Positions 16,564 to 25,580 of a stretch of DNA of 64,000 bases are shown piece after piece. This DNA is from an uncultured Alphaproteobacteria bacterium (GTDB lineage: Bacteria > Pseudomonadota > Alphaproteobacteria > Thalassobaculales > Thalassobaculaceae), in the NCBI GenBank assembly GCA_902629125.1, contig CACOPQ010000003.1, forward strand, positions 62,001 to 126,000. The letters run 5' to 3'. Within the stretch, counting starts at the first letter, position 1. Each line of letters begins with the position of its first letter. A program made the position numbers and the translations under genes. Under the pieces are notes generated by a model. It saw only the letters and a program-made list of their open reading frames with translations, ran no database searches and was not told the DNA's origin.

Positions 16564-18087
16564 ATGGGTAATGCGTTAGACGACTCGTCCAAGGGAATAA
16601 CATTTTTTCAGTGGATGATATTGGGGACGCTGACGCTTACCTCGACTCTTTATGCTATGAGTATGACAATTGCTAATATAGCGTTGCCGCAGTTGCAAGG
16701 CGCTTTAGGAGCGACACAGGATCAAATAGCCTGGACAGTGACCTTCAACATTGTTGGAACAGCAATTGTGACGCCTATGACAGGTTGGTTGACGCTTCGG
16801 TTTGGGCAAAGGCGTTTAATGCTCTGCGCGATCTTCGGTTTCGCTACGTCCTCGATTCTCTGTGGTCAAGCGACGGCACTCCCAGAATTAGTCATTTACA
16901 GAGTTTTTCAAGGAGCATTCGGCGGTCCGTTAGTGCCTTTATCACAAGCAATAATTTTGGGCGTTTTCCCGAGGCGGTTGCACAGCTTTGCTACTGCTGT
17001 CTGGGGGATGGGAGTTGTTTGTGGTCCTATAATTGGACCAACAGTAGGAGGCTATATTTCTGAAGCCTATAGTTGGCGCTGGATCTTTTACATTATTGCG
17101 CCTTTCAGCCTGTTAGCATTTTTAGGTTCCTGGCTTTATGTCAGGGATACAATGCATGATAAGCTAAGTAAGTTGGACTGGACTGGTTTTATTAGCTTGT
17201 CAATAGCAGTAACTGCTTTGCAATTGATGTTGGACAGAGGAAATAGGCTAGATTGGTTTGATTCCAAAGAAATACTTATAGAGGCAGCGGTTGCTATTAT
17301 CTGTTTTTATATCTTTACCGCTCATATTTTAACCTCAAGGAATCCGTATCTAAATCCATGGTTATTAAAAGATAGAAATTATTTATTGGGATTTGTCCTT
17401 GTGTTTATTTACGGCACGCTAAACTTCACACCACTCGTTTTGTACCCAAGCATGCTTCAAGATCTGAGAGGTTATCCAGAGTCTATTATTGGCTTACTTT
17501 TAGCCGCTCGAGGTTTTGGTGCATTTATGGGAAATTTTTTAGTCCTAATTATTAGTAAACGAGATCCCCGTATTGGATTGGCTTTAGGCTTTATTGCTCA
17601 AGCAAGCTCATGTTGGTTGCTAGCGAATTTTGATATCAATATGACAACGTCGGGCGTTGCATGGGCAAGTGCAATTCAGGGTTTTGGGGTAGGCTTATCG
17701 TGGGTGCCACTCACTATTGTGATGTTTTCTAACATTGACCCTAAGTTTGTTCCTGAGGGGACTGCTGTCTTACATCTGCTTAGAAATATAGGGAGTAGCA
17801 TATATATTTCCTTAACGATAACGATCGTTATCCGTTCAACATCAATTAACTATTCTGATTTTACAAATTTTATAAATCCTTTTAATGAGATTTTACTTTT
17901 TGGACGTGAAATGGATTCTTCGAATTCCAACATATTTCTCGATCTTAGTAACCTTAGTGGTGAAATAGAGAGGCAATCTGCCATGATTGGATACATTAAT
18001 GCATTCTACTTTCTCGCCATAACCGGTTTTTTAGCTTTGCCGTTGATATTTTTCGTGAAATCTTTCACGAAAGGCAAAGAACACTAA
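16564..18087 (+). CDS. DHA2-family MFS multidrug-type exporter (EmrB-like)
   Basis: 507 aa with about 14 hydrophobic segments, the size of EmrB/QacA proteins. Family motifs are NIALPQLQGALGATQDQIAW in the first helix region, GWLTLRFGQRR in the first cytoplasmic loop, and GPIIGPTVGGYI in the fifth helix (antiporter motif C). It should export lipophilic compounds using the proton gradient. No EmrA-type membrane-fusion protein or TetR/MarR regulator is adjacent. Its stop overlaps by 4 nt the 3' end of an ABC permease gene on the other strand. Confidence 0.93.
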   Translation: MGNALDDSSKGITFFQWMILGTLTLTSTLYAMSMTIANIALPQLQGALGATQDQIAWTVTFNIVGTAIVTPMTGWLTLRFGQRRLMLCAIFGFATSSILCGQATALPELVIYRVFQGAFGGPLVPLSQAIILGVFPRRLHSFATAVWGMGVVCGPIIGPTVGGYISEAYSWRWIFYIIAPFSLLAFLGSWLYVRDTMHDKLSKLDWTGFISLSIAVTALQLMLDRGNRLDWFDSKEILIEAAVAIICFYIFTAHILTSRNPYLNPWLLKDRNYLLGFVLVFIYGTLNFTPLVLYPSMLQDLRGYPESIIGLLLAARGFGAFMGNFLVLIISKRDPRIGLALGFIAQASSCWLLANFDINMTTSGVAWASAIQGFGVGLSWVPLTIVMFSNIDPKFVPEGTAVLHLLRNIGSSIYISLTITIVIRSTSINYSDFTNFINPFNEILLFGREMDSSNSNIFLDLSNLSGEIERQSAMIGYINAFYFLAITGFLALPLIFFVKSFTKGKEH

Positions 18088-19055
18088 TTAAACCTCACAC
18101 GCGGATCTAAGTAAGCATAAGAAAGGTCGACAATTACATTAATTGTTGCGAAAATTAGAACCAACAACATTACCAGATTTTGTGTAACAATGTAATCTGC
18201 GTTTTCTACAGAATGCAGGAGTAACGCGCCTATACCGTTAAGATTAAAAACTTGCTCTGTTATCACTAATCCACCTATTAGGAATGCAAATTCATTTCCT
18301 AAAACAGTGATAATCGGCAGACTTGAGTTTCTTAGTACGTACCTTTTCATTACGGTAAATTCATTTAAGCCATAGGCTCGGGCATTTAAAACATAATCCT
18401 CTCTTAGTATTTCTAGTATTGCGGATCGCGTCATTCTTTGTGTAATGGCGATATATCTCAAAGCAATTACAACTGATGGTATTATAAGTTGTGCTAAGTT
18501 GCTTGATAGATCCTCAAAAGGTGACACAAAAGTGATGGGGGGCATCCATGGGCTACCAGTAAGTTTCTGGGACGTGATTAAAATTCCTACTATAACCATG
18601 ATGCCTAACCAAAATGATGGAATGGCAACACCAGCAATGGAAAAAATTTGTATAATATAATCTTGCCAACGACCTTTATAGTAGGCAGCTATTGCACCAA
18701 GTGGAACGGCGGTAAGTATTGTCAATGATAGTGCCATGAACGCTAGTTGAAAAGAGAGAGCCAGCCGGAGTTTTATCTCCTCGCTCATATCGTTTCCGGT
18801 CCACATGGACAACCCAAACTCAAGAGAGAAAGTTTTTTTTAAAAACTCCCAAAATTGGCTCGATATGGGCTTGTCTAACCCCAGTTTATGTCTACAAAAA
18901 TTCAAGGTGTTAGGATTTAAATCTGTACCAAAGTCGACCCAGCGAGTTAGACAAATGTCGCCAGGTATTATGCGCATGAGACAAAAAACGAGTACGCCCG
19001 CTCCAAATACGGTTGGTATCATAAGTAGAATTCGTATTATGATATACCTATACAT
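18084..19055 (-). CDS. Orphan DppB/OppB-like ABC transporter permease
   Basis: 323 aa, identical in length to the DppB-like permease at 62772-63743 and clearly its paralogue. It shares the N-terminal IRILLMIPTVFGA, a SMWTGND segment, TRSAILEILREDYVLNARA (the ATPase-contact EAA-type loop) and the final DLSYAYLDPRVRF. Six membrane segments are expected. In ordinary peptide transporters DppB is encoded with DppC, ATPases and a binding protein; none of these is adjacent here. It could pair with subunits encoded elsewhere, such as the set at 58-64 kb, or be a leftover. The frame is intact, which argues against decay. Confidence 0.92.
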   Translation of the reverse strand: MYRYIIIRILLMIPTVFGAGVLVFCLMRIIPGDICLTRWVDFGTDLNPNTLNFCRHKLGLDKPISSQFWEFLKKTFSLEFGLSMWTGNDMSEEIKLRLALSFQLAFMALSLTILTAVPLGAIAAYYKGRWQDYIIQIFSIAGVAIPSFWLGIMVIVGILITSQKLTGSPWMPPITFVSPFEDLSSNLAQLIIPSVVIALRYIAITQRMTRSAILEILREDYVLNARAYGLNEFTVMKRYVLRNSSLPIITVLGNEFAFLIGGLVITEQVFNLNGIGALLLHSVENADYIVTQNLVMLLVLIFATINVIVDLSYAYLDPRVRFN

Positions 19056-19101
19056 AGCTCTATTAAAAATTTAACAGTTATTGAACCTCTTTGGATACAT
19101 T

Positions 19102-20349
19102 ATGACACATCAAGACACAGACGTATTAGTTTTAGGTGCTGGAATTGTAGGAATTTGTAATGCTATTGCATTAAATGAGAAGGGCTTCAATGTTACGTTG
19201 GTAGATCGGGATGACCCATCTGAAGCAACAAGTTTTGGTAATGCGGGCGTCATTTCCCAGTGGGCGTGCATCCCTCAATCTATGCCGGGGCTCTGGAAAA
19301 AAGTTCCGAAGTGGCTGCTTGATCCATCAGGCCCGCTGTCAATTAGGTGGTCGTACTTCCCTCGGATGATACCTTGGTTAGTTGAGTTCTTGAAGTCTGG
19401 TAGTGTCGAGAGGTTGCCGGCTATAGCAGACGCTATGCTTAGTCTTAATCGACCCAACCTTGATTTATACAAGCAATTATTAAAGGGTACAGGGCACGAA
19501 AATTTAATCGAAGATTGCTCCTATGTTTTTGTAACGCGTAGTAAAGCTAAGATGAATTTAGAGACGCTTGAATGGAAGTTGCGTAGGGAACGGGGAGTGC
19601 CAATTGAAGCAATTACTGGGGATGAGGTAAGAGAATTAGAACCAGACCTCTCGCCTTCTATACAAAATGGCGTTCTGATTAATGGTCAAGGTAGGACAAC
19701 AAACCCAGGTCGTCTCGGTAAAGTCATTGCCGAAAAAGCCATAGCCCAAGGGGTTGAATATTTTAAAGCTGACGTAAAAAGGATAATTCCCCTCACTAAC
19801 GGAGGGTATGAAATTGTTACCGACAACGGCAACAAGCAGGCATCAAAACTTGTTTTAACAGCGGGAGTTTGGTCAGCAAAACTCTTAAAAGATTTTGGTG
19901 TAACGGTGCTGCTTGAGGCTGAGCGTGGTTATCATCTCATTTTCAAAGAACCAAACGTGACCTTAAAAAACTCGATATTAGATGCAGATAATAAATTTGT
20001 TTCTAGCTCTATGGAAATGGGAATGAGGAGTGCAGGTACGGCTGAGTTTGCCGGTGTTGATGCGCCTCCTAACTATAAACGCGCTTTAATCTTCAAAGAC
20101 CACGCTAAATCGCTATTTCCCAAACTCAATACGTCGTCTGTTCAGGAGTGGATGGGAAGACGACCGTCTCCGCCAGATTCGGTTCCCTACATTGGAGAAG
20201 TTCCAGGGTACCCGGGGCTTTTTTATGGTTTTGGCCATGCTCATCTTGGTTTAACTGGCGCGCCAATGACGGGGAGAATGATTGCCGCACTTGCTTCAAA
20301 CCAGCCACTTAACATAGATATGGCGCCTTATAGATTGGATCGCTTTTAG
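19102..20349 (+). CDS. D-amino acid dehydrogenase-like FAD oxidoreductase
   Basis: 415 aa from ATG 19102; TTG 19081 in the same frame is an alternative, but the FAD motif VLGAGIVG would then begin unusually late. It belongs to the DAO superfamily near DadA: the N-terminal Rossmann GAGIVG, GNAGVISQWA after it, GRTTNPGRL in the middle, and the C-terminal GFGHAHLGLTGAPMTGR. DadA enzymes oxidise D-amino acids at the inner membrane to 2-oxoacids, passing electrons to quinone. An N-acyl-D-amino-acid deacylase gene 1 kb downstream on the other strand fits a D-amino-acid role. Confidence 0.88.
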   Translation: MTHQDTDVLVLGAGIVGICNAIALNEKGFNVTLVDRDDPSEATSFGNAGVISQWACIPQSMPGLWKKVPKWLLDPSGPLSIRWSYFPRMIPWLVEFLKSGSVERLPAIADAMLSLNRPNLDLYKQLLKGTGHENLIEDCSYVFVTRSKAKMNLETLEWKLRRERGVPIEAITGDEVRELEPDLSPSIQNGVLINGQGRTTNPGRLGKVIAEKAIAQGVEYFKADVKRIIPLTNGGYEIVTDNGNKQASKLVLTAGVWSAKLLKDFGVTVLLEAERGYHLIFKEPNVTLKNSILDADNKFVSSSMEMGMRSAGTAEFAGVDAPPNYKRALIFKDHAKSLFPKLNTSSVQEWMGRRPSPPDSVPYIGEVPGYPGLFYGFGHAHLGLTGAPMTGRMIAALASNQPLNIDMAPYRLDRF

Positions 20350-20366
20350 GTTTGCTTGGTAAAAAA

Positions 20367-21356
20367 TTAGGGGTTTACTATAACAGTTCCAAATTTAGTC
20401 GAGCTTTCAACGAATTCGTGAGCTTTCGTGATATCTTCCAAAGAAAACTTTTTGGCGATAGGCCTCAACGAATTTGGTTTTTCAACCAACCAGCGATTTA
20501 TACCGGAACGAGCATTATTAAGTACCTGTTGCGGAAGCGAATTTAAAATAAAGGGGCGGATTTGTATGTTTTTTCTCATAAACGAGAAAAAATCTAATTT
20601 TGGCATCTTCTCTGAATCTGAAGCATAAGCGGCTATGCAACTATTCTGTTGCATAATAGAGGTCATCCAGGGAAGGTCCCCACCAAAATCTACGGTGATT
20701 AAGCGATCTATACCTTTGCCTTTCGTATAGGCATCGACCCTTTCTGCCACATCCTCTGTTTTATAATTTATTACATTTTCTGCCCCCGCCAGCAGAGCGC
20801 GTTTGGCTTTTTGGTTGCTGCTGATAGTGCATAGCACCTTAGCGCCTCCCCAGGAAGCGAGCGAAGTAGCATAAAACCCCACAGCGCCGGCTCCCCCAGT
20901 AACTAGGATGGTTTTTCCGTTTACTGAGCCGTCGGCAAAAACACTGTGATATGCGGTTAATCCTGGAATACCTAACGTGGCACCCTCGTCGAAAGAAACA
21001 TGTTTAGGTAATTCTGTTACATAATTAACATTAATACAAATATACTCGGCGGCGGTTCCAAAGGCGCGTCCTAGCCGTTGTCCGTTGAATAGCCAAACAC
21101 GTTGGCCAATACGGTTTTTAGATACGCCCCGGCCAACCTTGTCAATAATACCTGCACCATCACTATTCGGGATTACCCTATCAAAATTATAACCATAGCT
21201 AGATTGACCAGACCGTAATTTTACATCTGCTGGGTTTACACCGGAAGCGAATATTTTAATCCTAACCTCGTTGTCATAAACCTCCGGCGTTGCCATATCG
21301 CCAATTTGGAGCACATTTAAGGCCGGCCCTGTTTTTTCATACCAACTTGCGCGCAT
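20367..21356 (-). CDS. Quinone oxidoreductase-like MDR family protein
   Basis: 329 aa. Medium-chain dehydrogenase/reductase of the QOR branch: GroES-like N-terminus (VNPADVKLRSG), NADPH-binding VTGGAGAVGFYA near the middle, and no cysteine/histidine cluster for zinc. These enzymes reduce quinones, enones or other activated double bonds with NADPH in the cytoplasm. It converges with the D-amino-acid dehydrogenase gene and follows the deacylase gene on its own strand by 19 nt, so the deacylase and reductase probably form one transcript. Substrate unknown. Confidence 0.9.
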   Translation of the reverse strand: MRASWYEKTGPALNVLQIGDMATPEVYDNEVRIKIFASGVNPADVKLRSGQSSYGYNFDRVIPNSDGAGIIDKVGRGVSKNRIGQRVWLFNGQRLGRAFGTAAEYICINVNYVTELPKHVSFDEGATLGIPGLTAYHSVFADGSVNGKTILVTGGAGAVGFYATSLASWGGAKVLCTISSNQKAKRALLAGAENVINYKTEDVAERVDAYTKGKGIDRLITVDFGGDLPWMTSIMQQNSCIAAYASDSEKMPKLDFFSFMRKNIQIRPFILNSLPQQVLNNARSGINRWLVEKPNSLRPIAKKFSLEDITKAHEFVESSTKFGTVIVNP

Positions 21357-21375
21357 CTCAGTAACGACCTAAATT

Positions 21376-23082
21376 TTATTGACTTCGTAAAAGTTTACCC
21401 GGCAATTGACCGGTTGGATTGCCGTTCACCCACACTGGAATGCCGGATACAATAGTGTAGTCATATCCAGTGGCCTTTTGGATAAGACGTTTTCCCCCTG
21501 CAGGAAGATCGTAATGTATCTTTGGTGCATCAAGTTGAAGTTGATCATAATTAATTACATTAATATCGGCTTTGTAGCCGGCTTGGATTAATCCTCTGTC
21601 GTTTAGGCCGATCGCTCGAGCATTGTTGTACGTCATTTTTTGAACAATGTTTTCGACTGGAAGTAAGCCTCCTCGTGTTCGATCGCGGGTCCAGTGTGTT
21701 AGAGCATGTGTCATATCTGTTGCATCACACATTATTCCAACATGTGCTCCGCCGTCTCCTAACCCCATTAATGTATTAGGGTGCTGTAGCATGGAATGAA
21801 CGCAGGACATGTCACCAGCACTATAGTTTGACATTGGGTGATAAAGTATTGTTTTTCCGTCATCTCCCATCATTAAATCAAAAGCTATTTTGGCTGGACT
21901 TGTATTTTGTTTTTCTGCAATTGAAGCAATGCTGTGTTCGGGAAGAGGCTCGTATTGAGGCGGGTTTCCAAGCAGAAAAATTTTATTCCAATCACGGTAT
22001 CGTGCAATTTGTTCTTTTGTTCCGCCTGGTTCGTTAACTAATCTTTCTCTGAACGCTGGGTGTCTTAACACCTTAAATTTAGCTTTTATATCCAAATTTG
22101 CTACTTCACTCCAACTTGGGCAACCTAAGAAGGGGTTTTCAGAAAGTTCAAAACCAAGAAGAGTACTTGTTGGACGCCCTCTTACTTGGCCAGTGATCAA
22201 ATGTCCTTCGGTATTTGCCGCTTCTATCTTCTCTAAAAGCTCAGACCATTCATTTGGCCAAGAGTCGCGTTGAAGCAACGTCATTGTAAGAGGTAACCCT
22301 GATTTTTCTACTAGCCGTTTTAGCATGGAGAACTCTGATTCTTGGCTTTCCCCGAAGTCAGCGACAACTTGCAGCCAGCCCCGCCCAGTCTTTGAGATAG
22401 CTCCTGCAATTTCTTGAAGCTCTTCTTCAGCGGCGCCATAAGAAGGAATTGGCTCGCCTTCAGCCGTGCGATGTTGTAGCAATCGGGATGTAGAAAATCC
22501 AAAGGCGCCAGCTTGGATACCTTCAGCTGCTAACTTAGCCATTTTTGCTCTATCTTCGGAAGAAGCGGGTTCACGGTCAGCACCGCGTTTGCCCATTACA
22601 TAAACTCTTAAAGCTGCGTGGGGGACCTGGGTTGCAACATCGACGTCAAAACTTCTCTCTTCCAACGTATTGAGATAGTCAGCAAAAGTTTCCCAAGTCC
22701 AAGGCAGTCCCTCACTCAGAACAACTTCGGGTATATCTTCAACGCCTTCCATTAAAGAAATCAACATGTCGTGTTGATCCGGCTTGACCGGAGCAAAACC
22801 AACACCACAATTACCCATTAACACAGATGTTACTCCGTTGCAGGAGGAAGGAGTTATATGATTAGCCCATGTAACTTGGGCATCATAGTGCGTATGAATA
22901 TCGACAAAACCAGGTGTGACGATCCGATTGCTTGCATCTATTTCATGGTCAGCCTTTTTATGAGATTGGCCTATATGGCTGATTTTAGAACCGGTAATTT
23001 CAATGTCTGCTTCATACGTTTGGCCACCAGAACCGTCAACGATAGTTCCGTTGCGAATAATTAATATCTGTGTCTCTTCCAT
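21376..23082 (-). CDS. N-acyl-D-amino-acid deacylase family amidohydrolase
   Basis: 568 aa. Metal-dependent TIM-barrel hydrolase of the D-aminoacylase group. GFVDIHTHYDAQVTW places metal ligands at His63 and His65, Cys92 is in MGNCGVGF (the metal-bridging cysteine of D-aminoacylases), and GDGGAHVG lies near the C-terminal third. It hydrolyses N-acyl-D-amino acids, giving free D-amino acids. The family also contains dihydroorotase-like members, so specificity is a family-level inference. It is upstream of the quinone oxidoreductase gene and close to a D-amino-acid dehydrogenase gene, which supports the assignment. Confidence 0.88.
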   Translation of the reverse strand: MEETQILIIRNGTIVDGSGGQTYEADIEITGSKISHIGQSHKKADHEIDASNRIVTPGFVDIHTHYDAQVTWANHITPSSCNGVTSVLMGNCGVGFAPVKPDQHDMLISLMEGVEDIPEVVLSEGLPWTWETFADYLNTLEERSFDVDVATQVPHAALRVYVMGKRGADREPASSEDRAKMAKLAAEGIQAGAFGFSTSRLLQHRTAEGEPIPSYGAAEEELQEIAGAISKTGRGWLQVVADFGESQESEFSMLKRLVEKSGLPLTMTLLQRDSWPNEWSELLEKIEAANTEGHLITGQVRGRPTSTLLGFELSENPFLGCPSWSEVANLDIKAKFKVLRHPAFRERLVNEPGGTKEQIARYRDWNKIFLLGNPPQYEPLPEHSIASIAEKQNTSPAKIAFDLMMGDDGKTILYHPMSNYSAGDMSCVHSMLQHPNTLMGLGDGGAHVGIMCDATDMTHALTHWTRDRTRGGLLPVENIVQKMTYNNARAIGLNDRGLIQAGYKADINVINYDQLQLDAPKIHYDLPAGGKRLIQKATGYDYTIVSGIPVWVNGNPTGQLPGKLLRSQ

Positions 23083-23247
23083 TGCAATTCCAAGTCACCT
23101 GTTGGACATCGGGAAGGTTAAACGACATTTTCATATTGCGCTATAGTGCCTTCTATAATTAGCACATATCAGACTTAAGGCAGTCGAGGAATTAGCGTAT
23201 TAGCTCTGTACTTTAGCTCGTACATGGGGGGGTATGGCTAAAGGTCT

Positions 23248-23802
23248 TTAACCCCTTGGGGCGTGTTTATTTTGAATACGCTGAAGAGTTCGTCGGTGCA
23301 TTCTTAATCTCCTTGCTGTTTCGGAGACATTACGCCCACATTGCTCGAAGACTCTTTGAATATGCTCCCATTTAACTCTATCTGCGGACATCGGATTTTC
23401 TGGAGGTGGGGGTAGTGGGTTTTCACGTTCAAGCAAAGCTGCCGCTACTGCATCGGCGTCAGCTGGTTTAGGTAAATAGTCTATTGCGCCAGCCTTAACC
23501 GCCGCCACGGCGGTTGCGATATTCCCATACCCGGTTAGGACAATAATTCGTGCCTCGGGTTGAGAACTCTGCAATTCCTTAACTATTTCTAAACCACTTC
23601 CATCTTCTAAACGCAAATCCAGTGCAGCATAAGTCGGCTTATCGCGGCGGGCCACACTGCAGCCTTCAGAAACCGATGCCGCCGTAGTTACAGCGAAACC
23701 GCGCTTCTCCATAGCTCGCGCCAGGCGATTTCTAAAAGGTTCGTCGTCGTCAACTATTAATAGTGAATGTGTCTCATTGCCTTCAGAAAAGTCCAACATC
23801 AA
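23248..23802 (-). CDS. regA: ActR/RegA-type response regulator
   Basis: 184 aa, the usual length of RegA/PrrA/ActR. The receiver domain has acidic residues at 18-20 (VDDD), phosphoacceptor Asp62 (LDLRL), Thr90 (VLTGYG) and Lys112 (LPKP). The C-terminal Fis-type helix-turn-helix is at about 154-178 (NVSETARRLRMHRRTLQR), highly characteristic of the RegA branch. With the RegB kinase it controls redox-dependent energy metabolism, carbon fixation or respiration in Alphaproteobacteria. No histidine kinase gene lies beside it. The stop codon overlaps a GGCTAAAG/CTTTAACC inverted repeat at 23237-23254. Confidence 0.93.
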   Translation of the reverse strand: MMLDFSEGNETHSLLIVDDDEPFRNRLARAMEKRGFAVTTAASVSEGCSVARRDKPTYAALDLRLEDGSGLEIVKELQSSQPEARIIVLTGYGNIATAVAAVKAGAIDYLPKPADADAVAAALLERENPLPPPPENPMSADRVKWEHIQRVFEQCGRNVSETARRLRMHRRTLQRIQNKHAPRG

Positions 23803-23843
23803 AATCCCCAGAACCTTTTATTATTGTATATATTTAATGCTCG

Positions 23844-24254
23844 TCAGTTTAAAATCTTAACTTTTGCGTTGCCTGGTGTTGTGACTTCATCCTTTTCATT
23901 TTTAATATAAAGATATAGCACAACAATATTCGTGTCCGAATCGATAGACGTTATCTCACCCCCTGCATAAAGGGTTTCACCGAGGTAAGAAGCTCGCCTG
24001 TTTGAATAAGAGAACTCCAGTAGGTTTCCGTCATCTCTGATCCAATTCGTAACTGTCTGGCTAAGCCAGTCTCCTTGAAGTGGTCCATCTATTACAATAT
24101 CTGGGTGATGTTCTATTTCTTTTGTATATTTCTCATCGTAGTGGATGCGATGGGGGTTCCAAATTGCTGCGTTGTAGCAGAACAGTGAAACATTAGAAGC
24201 TTTAAAATGTCGTATAGGAAGTTGTTGGCCAACGGAAAGATTTGCGATCTTCAT
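23844..24254 (-). CDS. MaoC-like dehydratase, C-terminal-type subunit
   Basis: 136 aa, a single hot-dog domain. NPHRIHYDEKY near residue 50 is the hydratase-2 type catalytic motif (Asp/His/Asn set), and IVIDGPLQGDWL follows. It resembles the C-terminal half of two-domain MaoC/FAS1-like hydratases. The partner half is encoded directly upstream with a 6-nt gap. The pair should hydrate an enoyl-CoA or dehydrate a 3-hydroxyacyl-CoA. In such split enzymes the catalytic motif lies in this half, as it does here. Confidence 0.88.
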   Translation of the reverse strand: MKIANLSVGQQLPIRHFKASNVSLFCYNAAIWNPHRIHYDEKYTKEIEHHPDIVIDGPLQGDWLSQTVTNWIRDDGNLLEFSYSNRRASYLGETLYAGGEITSIDSDTNIVVLYLYIKNEKDEVTTPGNAKVKILN

Positions 24255-24260
24255 CTTTTT

Positions 24261-24719
24261 TTACCTCAAGATACGTGTCTGTTCTTGGTCTAACACAGCT
24301 TCACCGTCTTTTGTCTCGCAAGTAATCGAATAGGTAACAAAAATGAGGGGGCCGGTCTTCCCTTCCTTCCCAACAATGTTGGACAGTGTTCGATTAAATA
24401 TTAGCACGTCGCCTGGTTTCACTGGGCGGTGGAAGCGAAACGACACTCCGCCCGCCATCACCCTTCTTAGGGGCAAATCAGGTACAAGGGAAGCAGGTGG
24501 CAGGCCGTCGGCCCCCAGGTCATCAATCGGGATAATTTCGCGAGACAAACCAGCTACGAACATTGGAGGGGCTTCGTCTCCGCTAGTGTATTTATCTAAT
24601 CGTTGTTCTGTGGCAATCGAGTATTTAATAATATCTCGGCGGGTAACTTCCACCTCAACTGGGTCGTCGGATTTTCCAATCCAAGCCTGCGCTTCTTCGC
24701 TAACCAAATCGTTCATCAT
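24261..24719 (-). CDS. FAS1-like dehydratase, N-terminal-type MaoC subunit
   Basis: 152 aa. It matches the N-terminal MaoC dehydratase domain: VEVEVTRRDIIKYSIAT early, APPMFVAGL, VMAGGVSFRFHRPVKPGD and FVTYSITCETKDG. It lacks the catalytic Asp/His pair and is expected to bind the acyl chain and complete the pseudo-dimer with the next gene product. The two genes are 6 nt apart on the minus strand. A GntR-family regulator is encoded just upstream on the same strand, so control by that protein is plausible. Met1 and Met2 are both ATG; either could start. Confidence 0.87.
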   Translation of the reverse strand: MMNDLVSEEAQAWIGKSDDPVEVEVTRRDIIKYSIATEQRLDKYTSGDEAPPMFVAGLSREIIPIDDLGADGLPPASLVPDLPLRRVMAGGVSFRFHRPVKPGDVLIFNRTLSNIVGKEGKTGPLIFVTYSITCETKDGEAVLDQEQTRILR

Positions 24720-24777
24720 TCACCCTTACAGATCGATTATCTAAAGATTTGCGCTTATTTATTCCAAAATCAAGTCT

Positions 24778-25494
24778 CTATGGTTCATAAAGACTATAAA
24801 TTTGGAAACGTCCAGCCGGCGAAGTAAGCTCTGCAAAACTAATAAATTCATCATTTTTCTTAACAAGTTGCTGTACGCCAATACAGGGGGTTGCCCGTCG
24901 CACACGAAGTAAATCCGACAGTGAATTGCCTGCCCCGACAGCCCCTAATTCTTGTGTTACGGTAGGAAAAGGAATGTAATTCTTGATCCATTTACCTGGA
25001 GAAACAGATGAAAAATCAACCGAGCTAGCCTCGGGTGCTGAATGGAGGTTAATAAACCTTTTTTCGTGCTGTATGGGAATTTTATCACTGAAGTGTACGC
25101 ATTCTAATATAAGAATGGGCGTTTCCTCGATAACGCCTGGCCAATGAAAGCCCCCAGACCCGTTGCTACCTTTATGATATTTTTCAAGTATAAACTGATA
25201 ATGCTTGCCGATAGCTGTTACATGTTCGGATATCTCCATTAAAGAGATTTTAATCCCTTTTGGCTCTAACACAATTGTACCACCTCTTTTTCGCGTTTCT
25301 AGTAAGCCGTCCTGAGCCAGAGAACGTAAGACCTTATTAATTGTGGGGCGCGAGGCACCAAAAAAAGCAGCTAACTCTGCTTCAGTTGGCAGTTTTTCGC
25401 CAATTTTTAAATCACGGGAGTTAACAGCATTAATCAAGCTAGAACGTACAGTTTGAAATATTGTAGCCTCAGATATCTTTTTCTTTATTGGCAA
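24778..25494 (-). CDS. GntR-family transcriptional regulator (HutC-like)
   Basis: 238 aa. The N-terminal winged helix (about residues 10-70) carries GEKLPTEAELAAFFGASRPTINKVLRSLAQ, the standard GntR recognition helix. The rest fits a UTRA ligand-binding domain with a VQQL segment near the end. Members are usually repressors released by a metabolite. It sits between the dehydratase pair and an SDR gene, all on the minus strand, and probably controls these genes. No convincing operator palindrome was recognised around 25495-25580 or in the divergent region at 26364-26550. Confidence 0.9.
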   Translation of the reverse strand: MPIKKKISEATIFQTVRSSLINAVNSRDLKIGEKLPTEAELAAFFGASRPTINKVLRSLAQDGLLETRKRGGTIVLEPKGIKISLMEISEHVTAIGKHYQFILEKYHKGSNGSGGFHWPGVIEETPILILECVHFSDKIPIQHEKRFINLHSAPEASSVDFSSVSPGKWIKNYIPFPTVTQELGAVGAGNSLSDLLRVRRATPCIGVQQLVKKNDEFISFAELTSPAGRFQIYSLYEP

Positions 25495-25580
25495 TTAGTC
25501 CATCCGGATTATTTTTTTAAAATACAAATTGAAAATTTTATTAATGACTATACATAAATTCTGAATTGGCGAAAGCATTT

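Noticed and set aside
23237-23254. Inverted repeat GGCTAAAG/CTTTAACC at the regA stop as a terminator
   Set aside because: Arms are separated by only 2 nt, no T-run follows on the minus strand, and it overlaps coding sequence.
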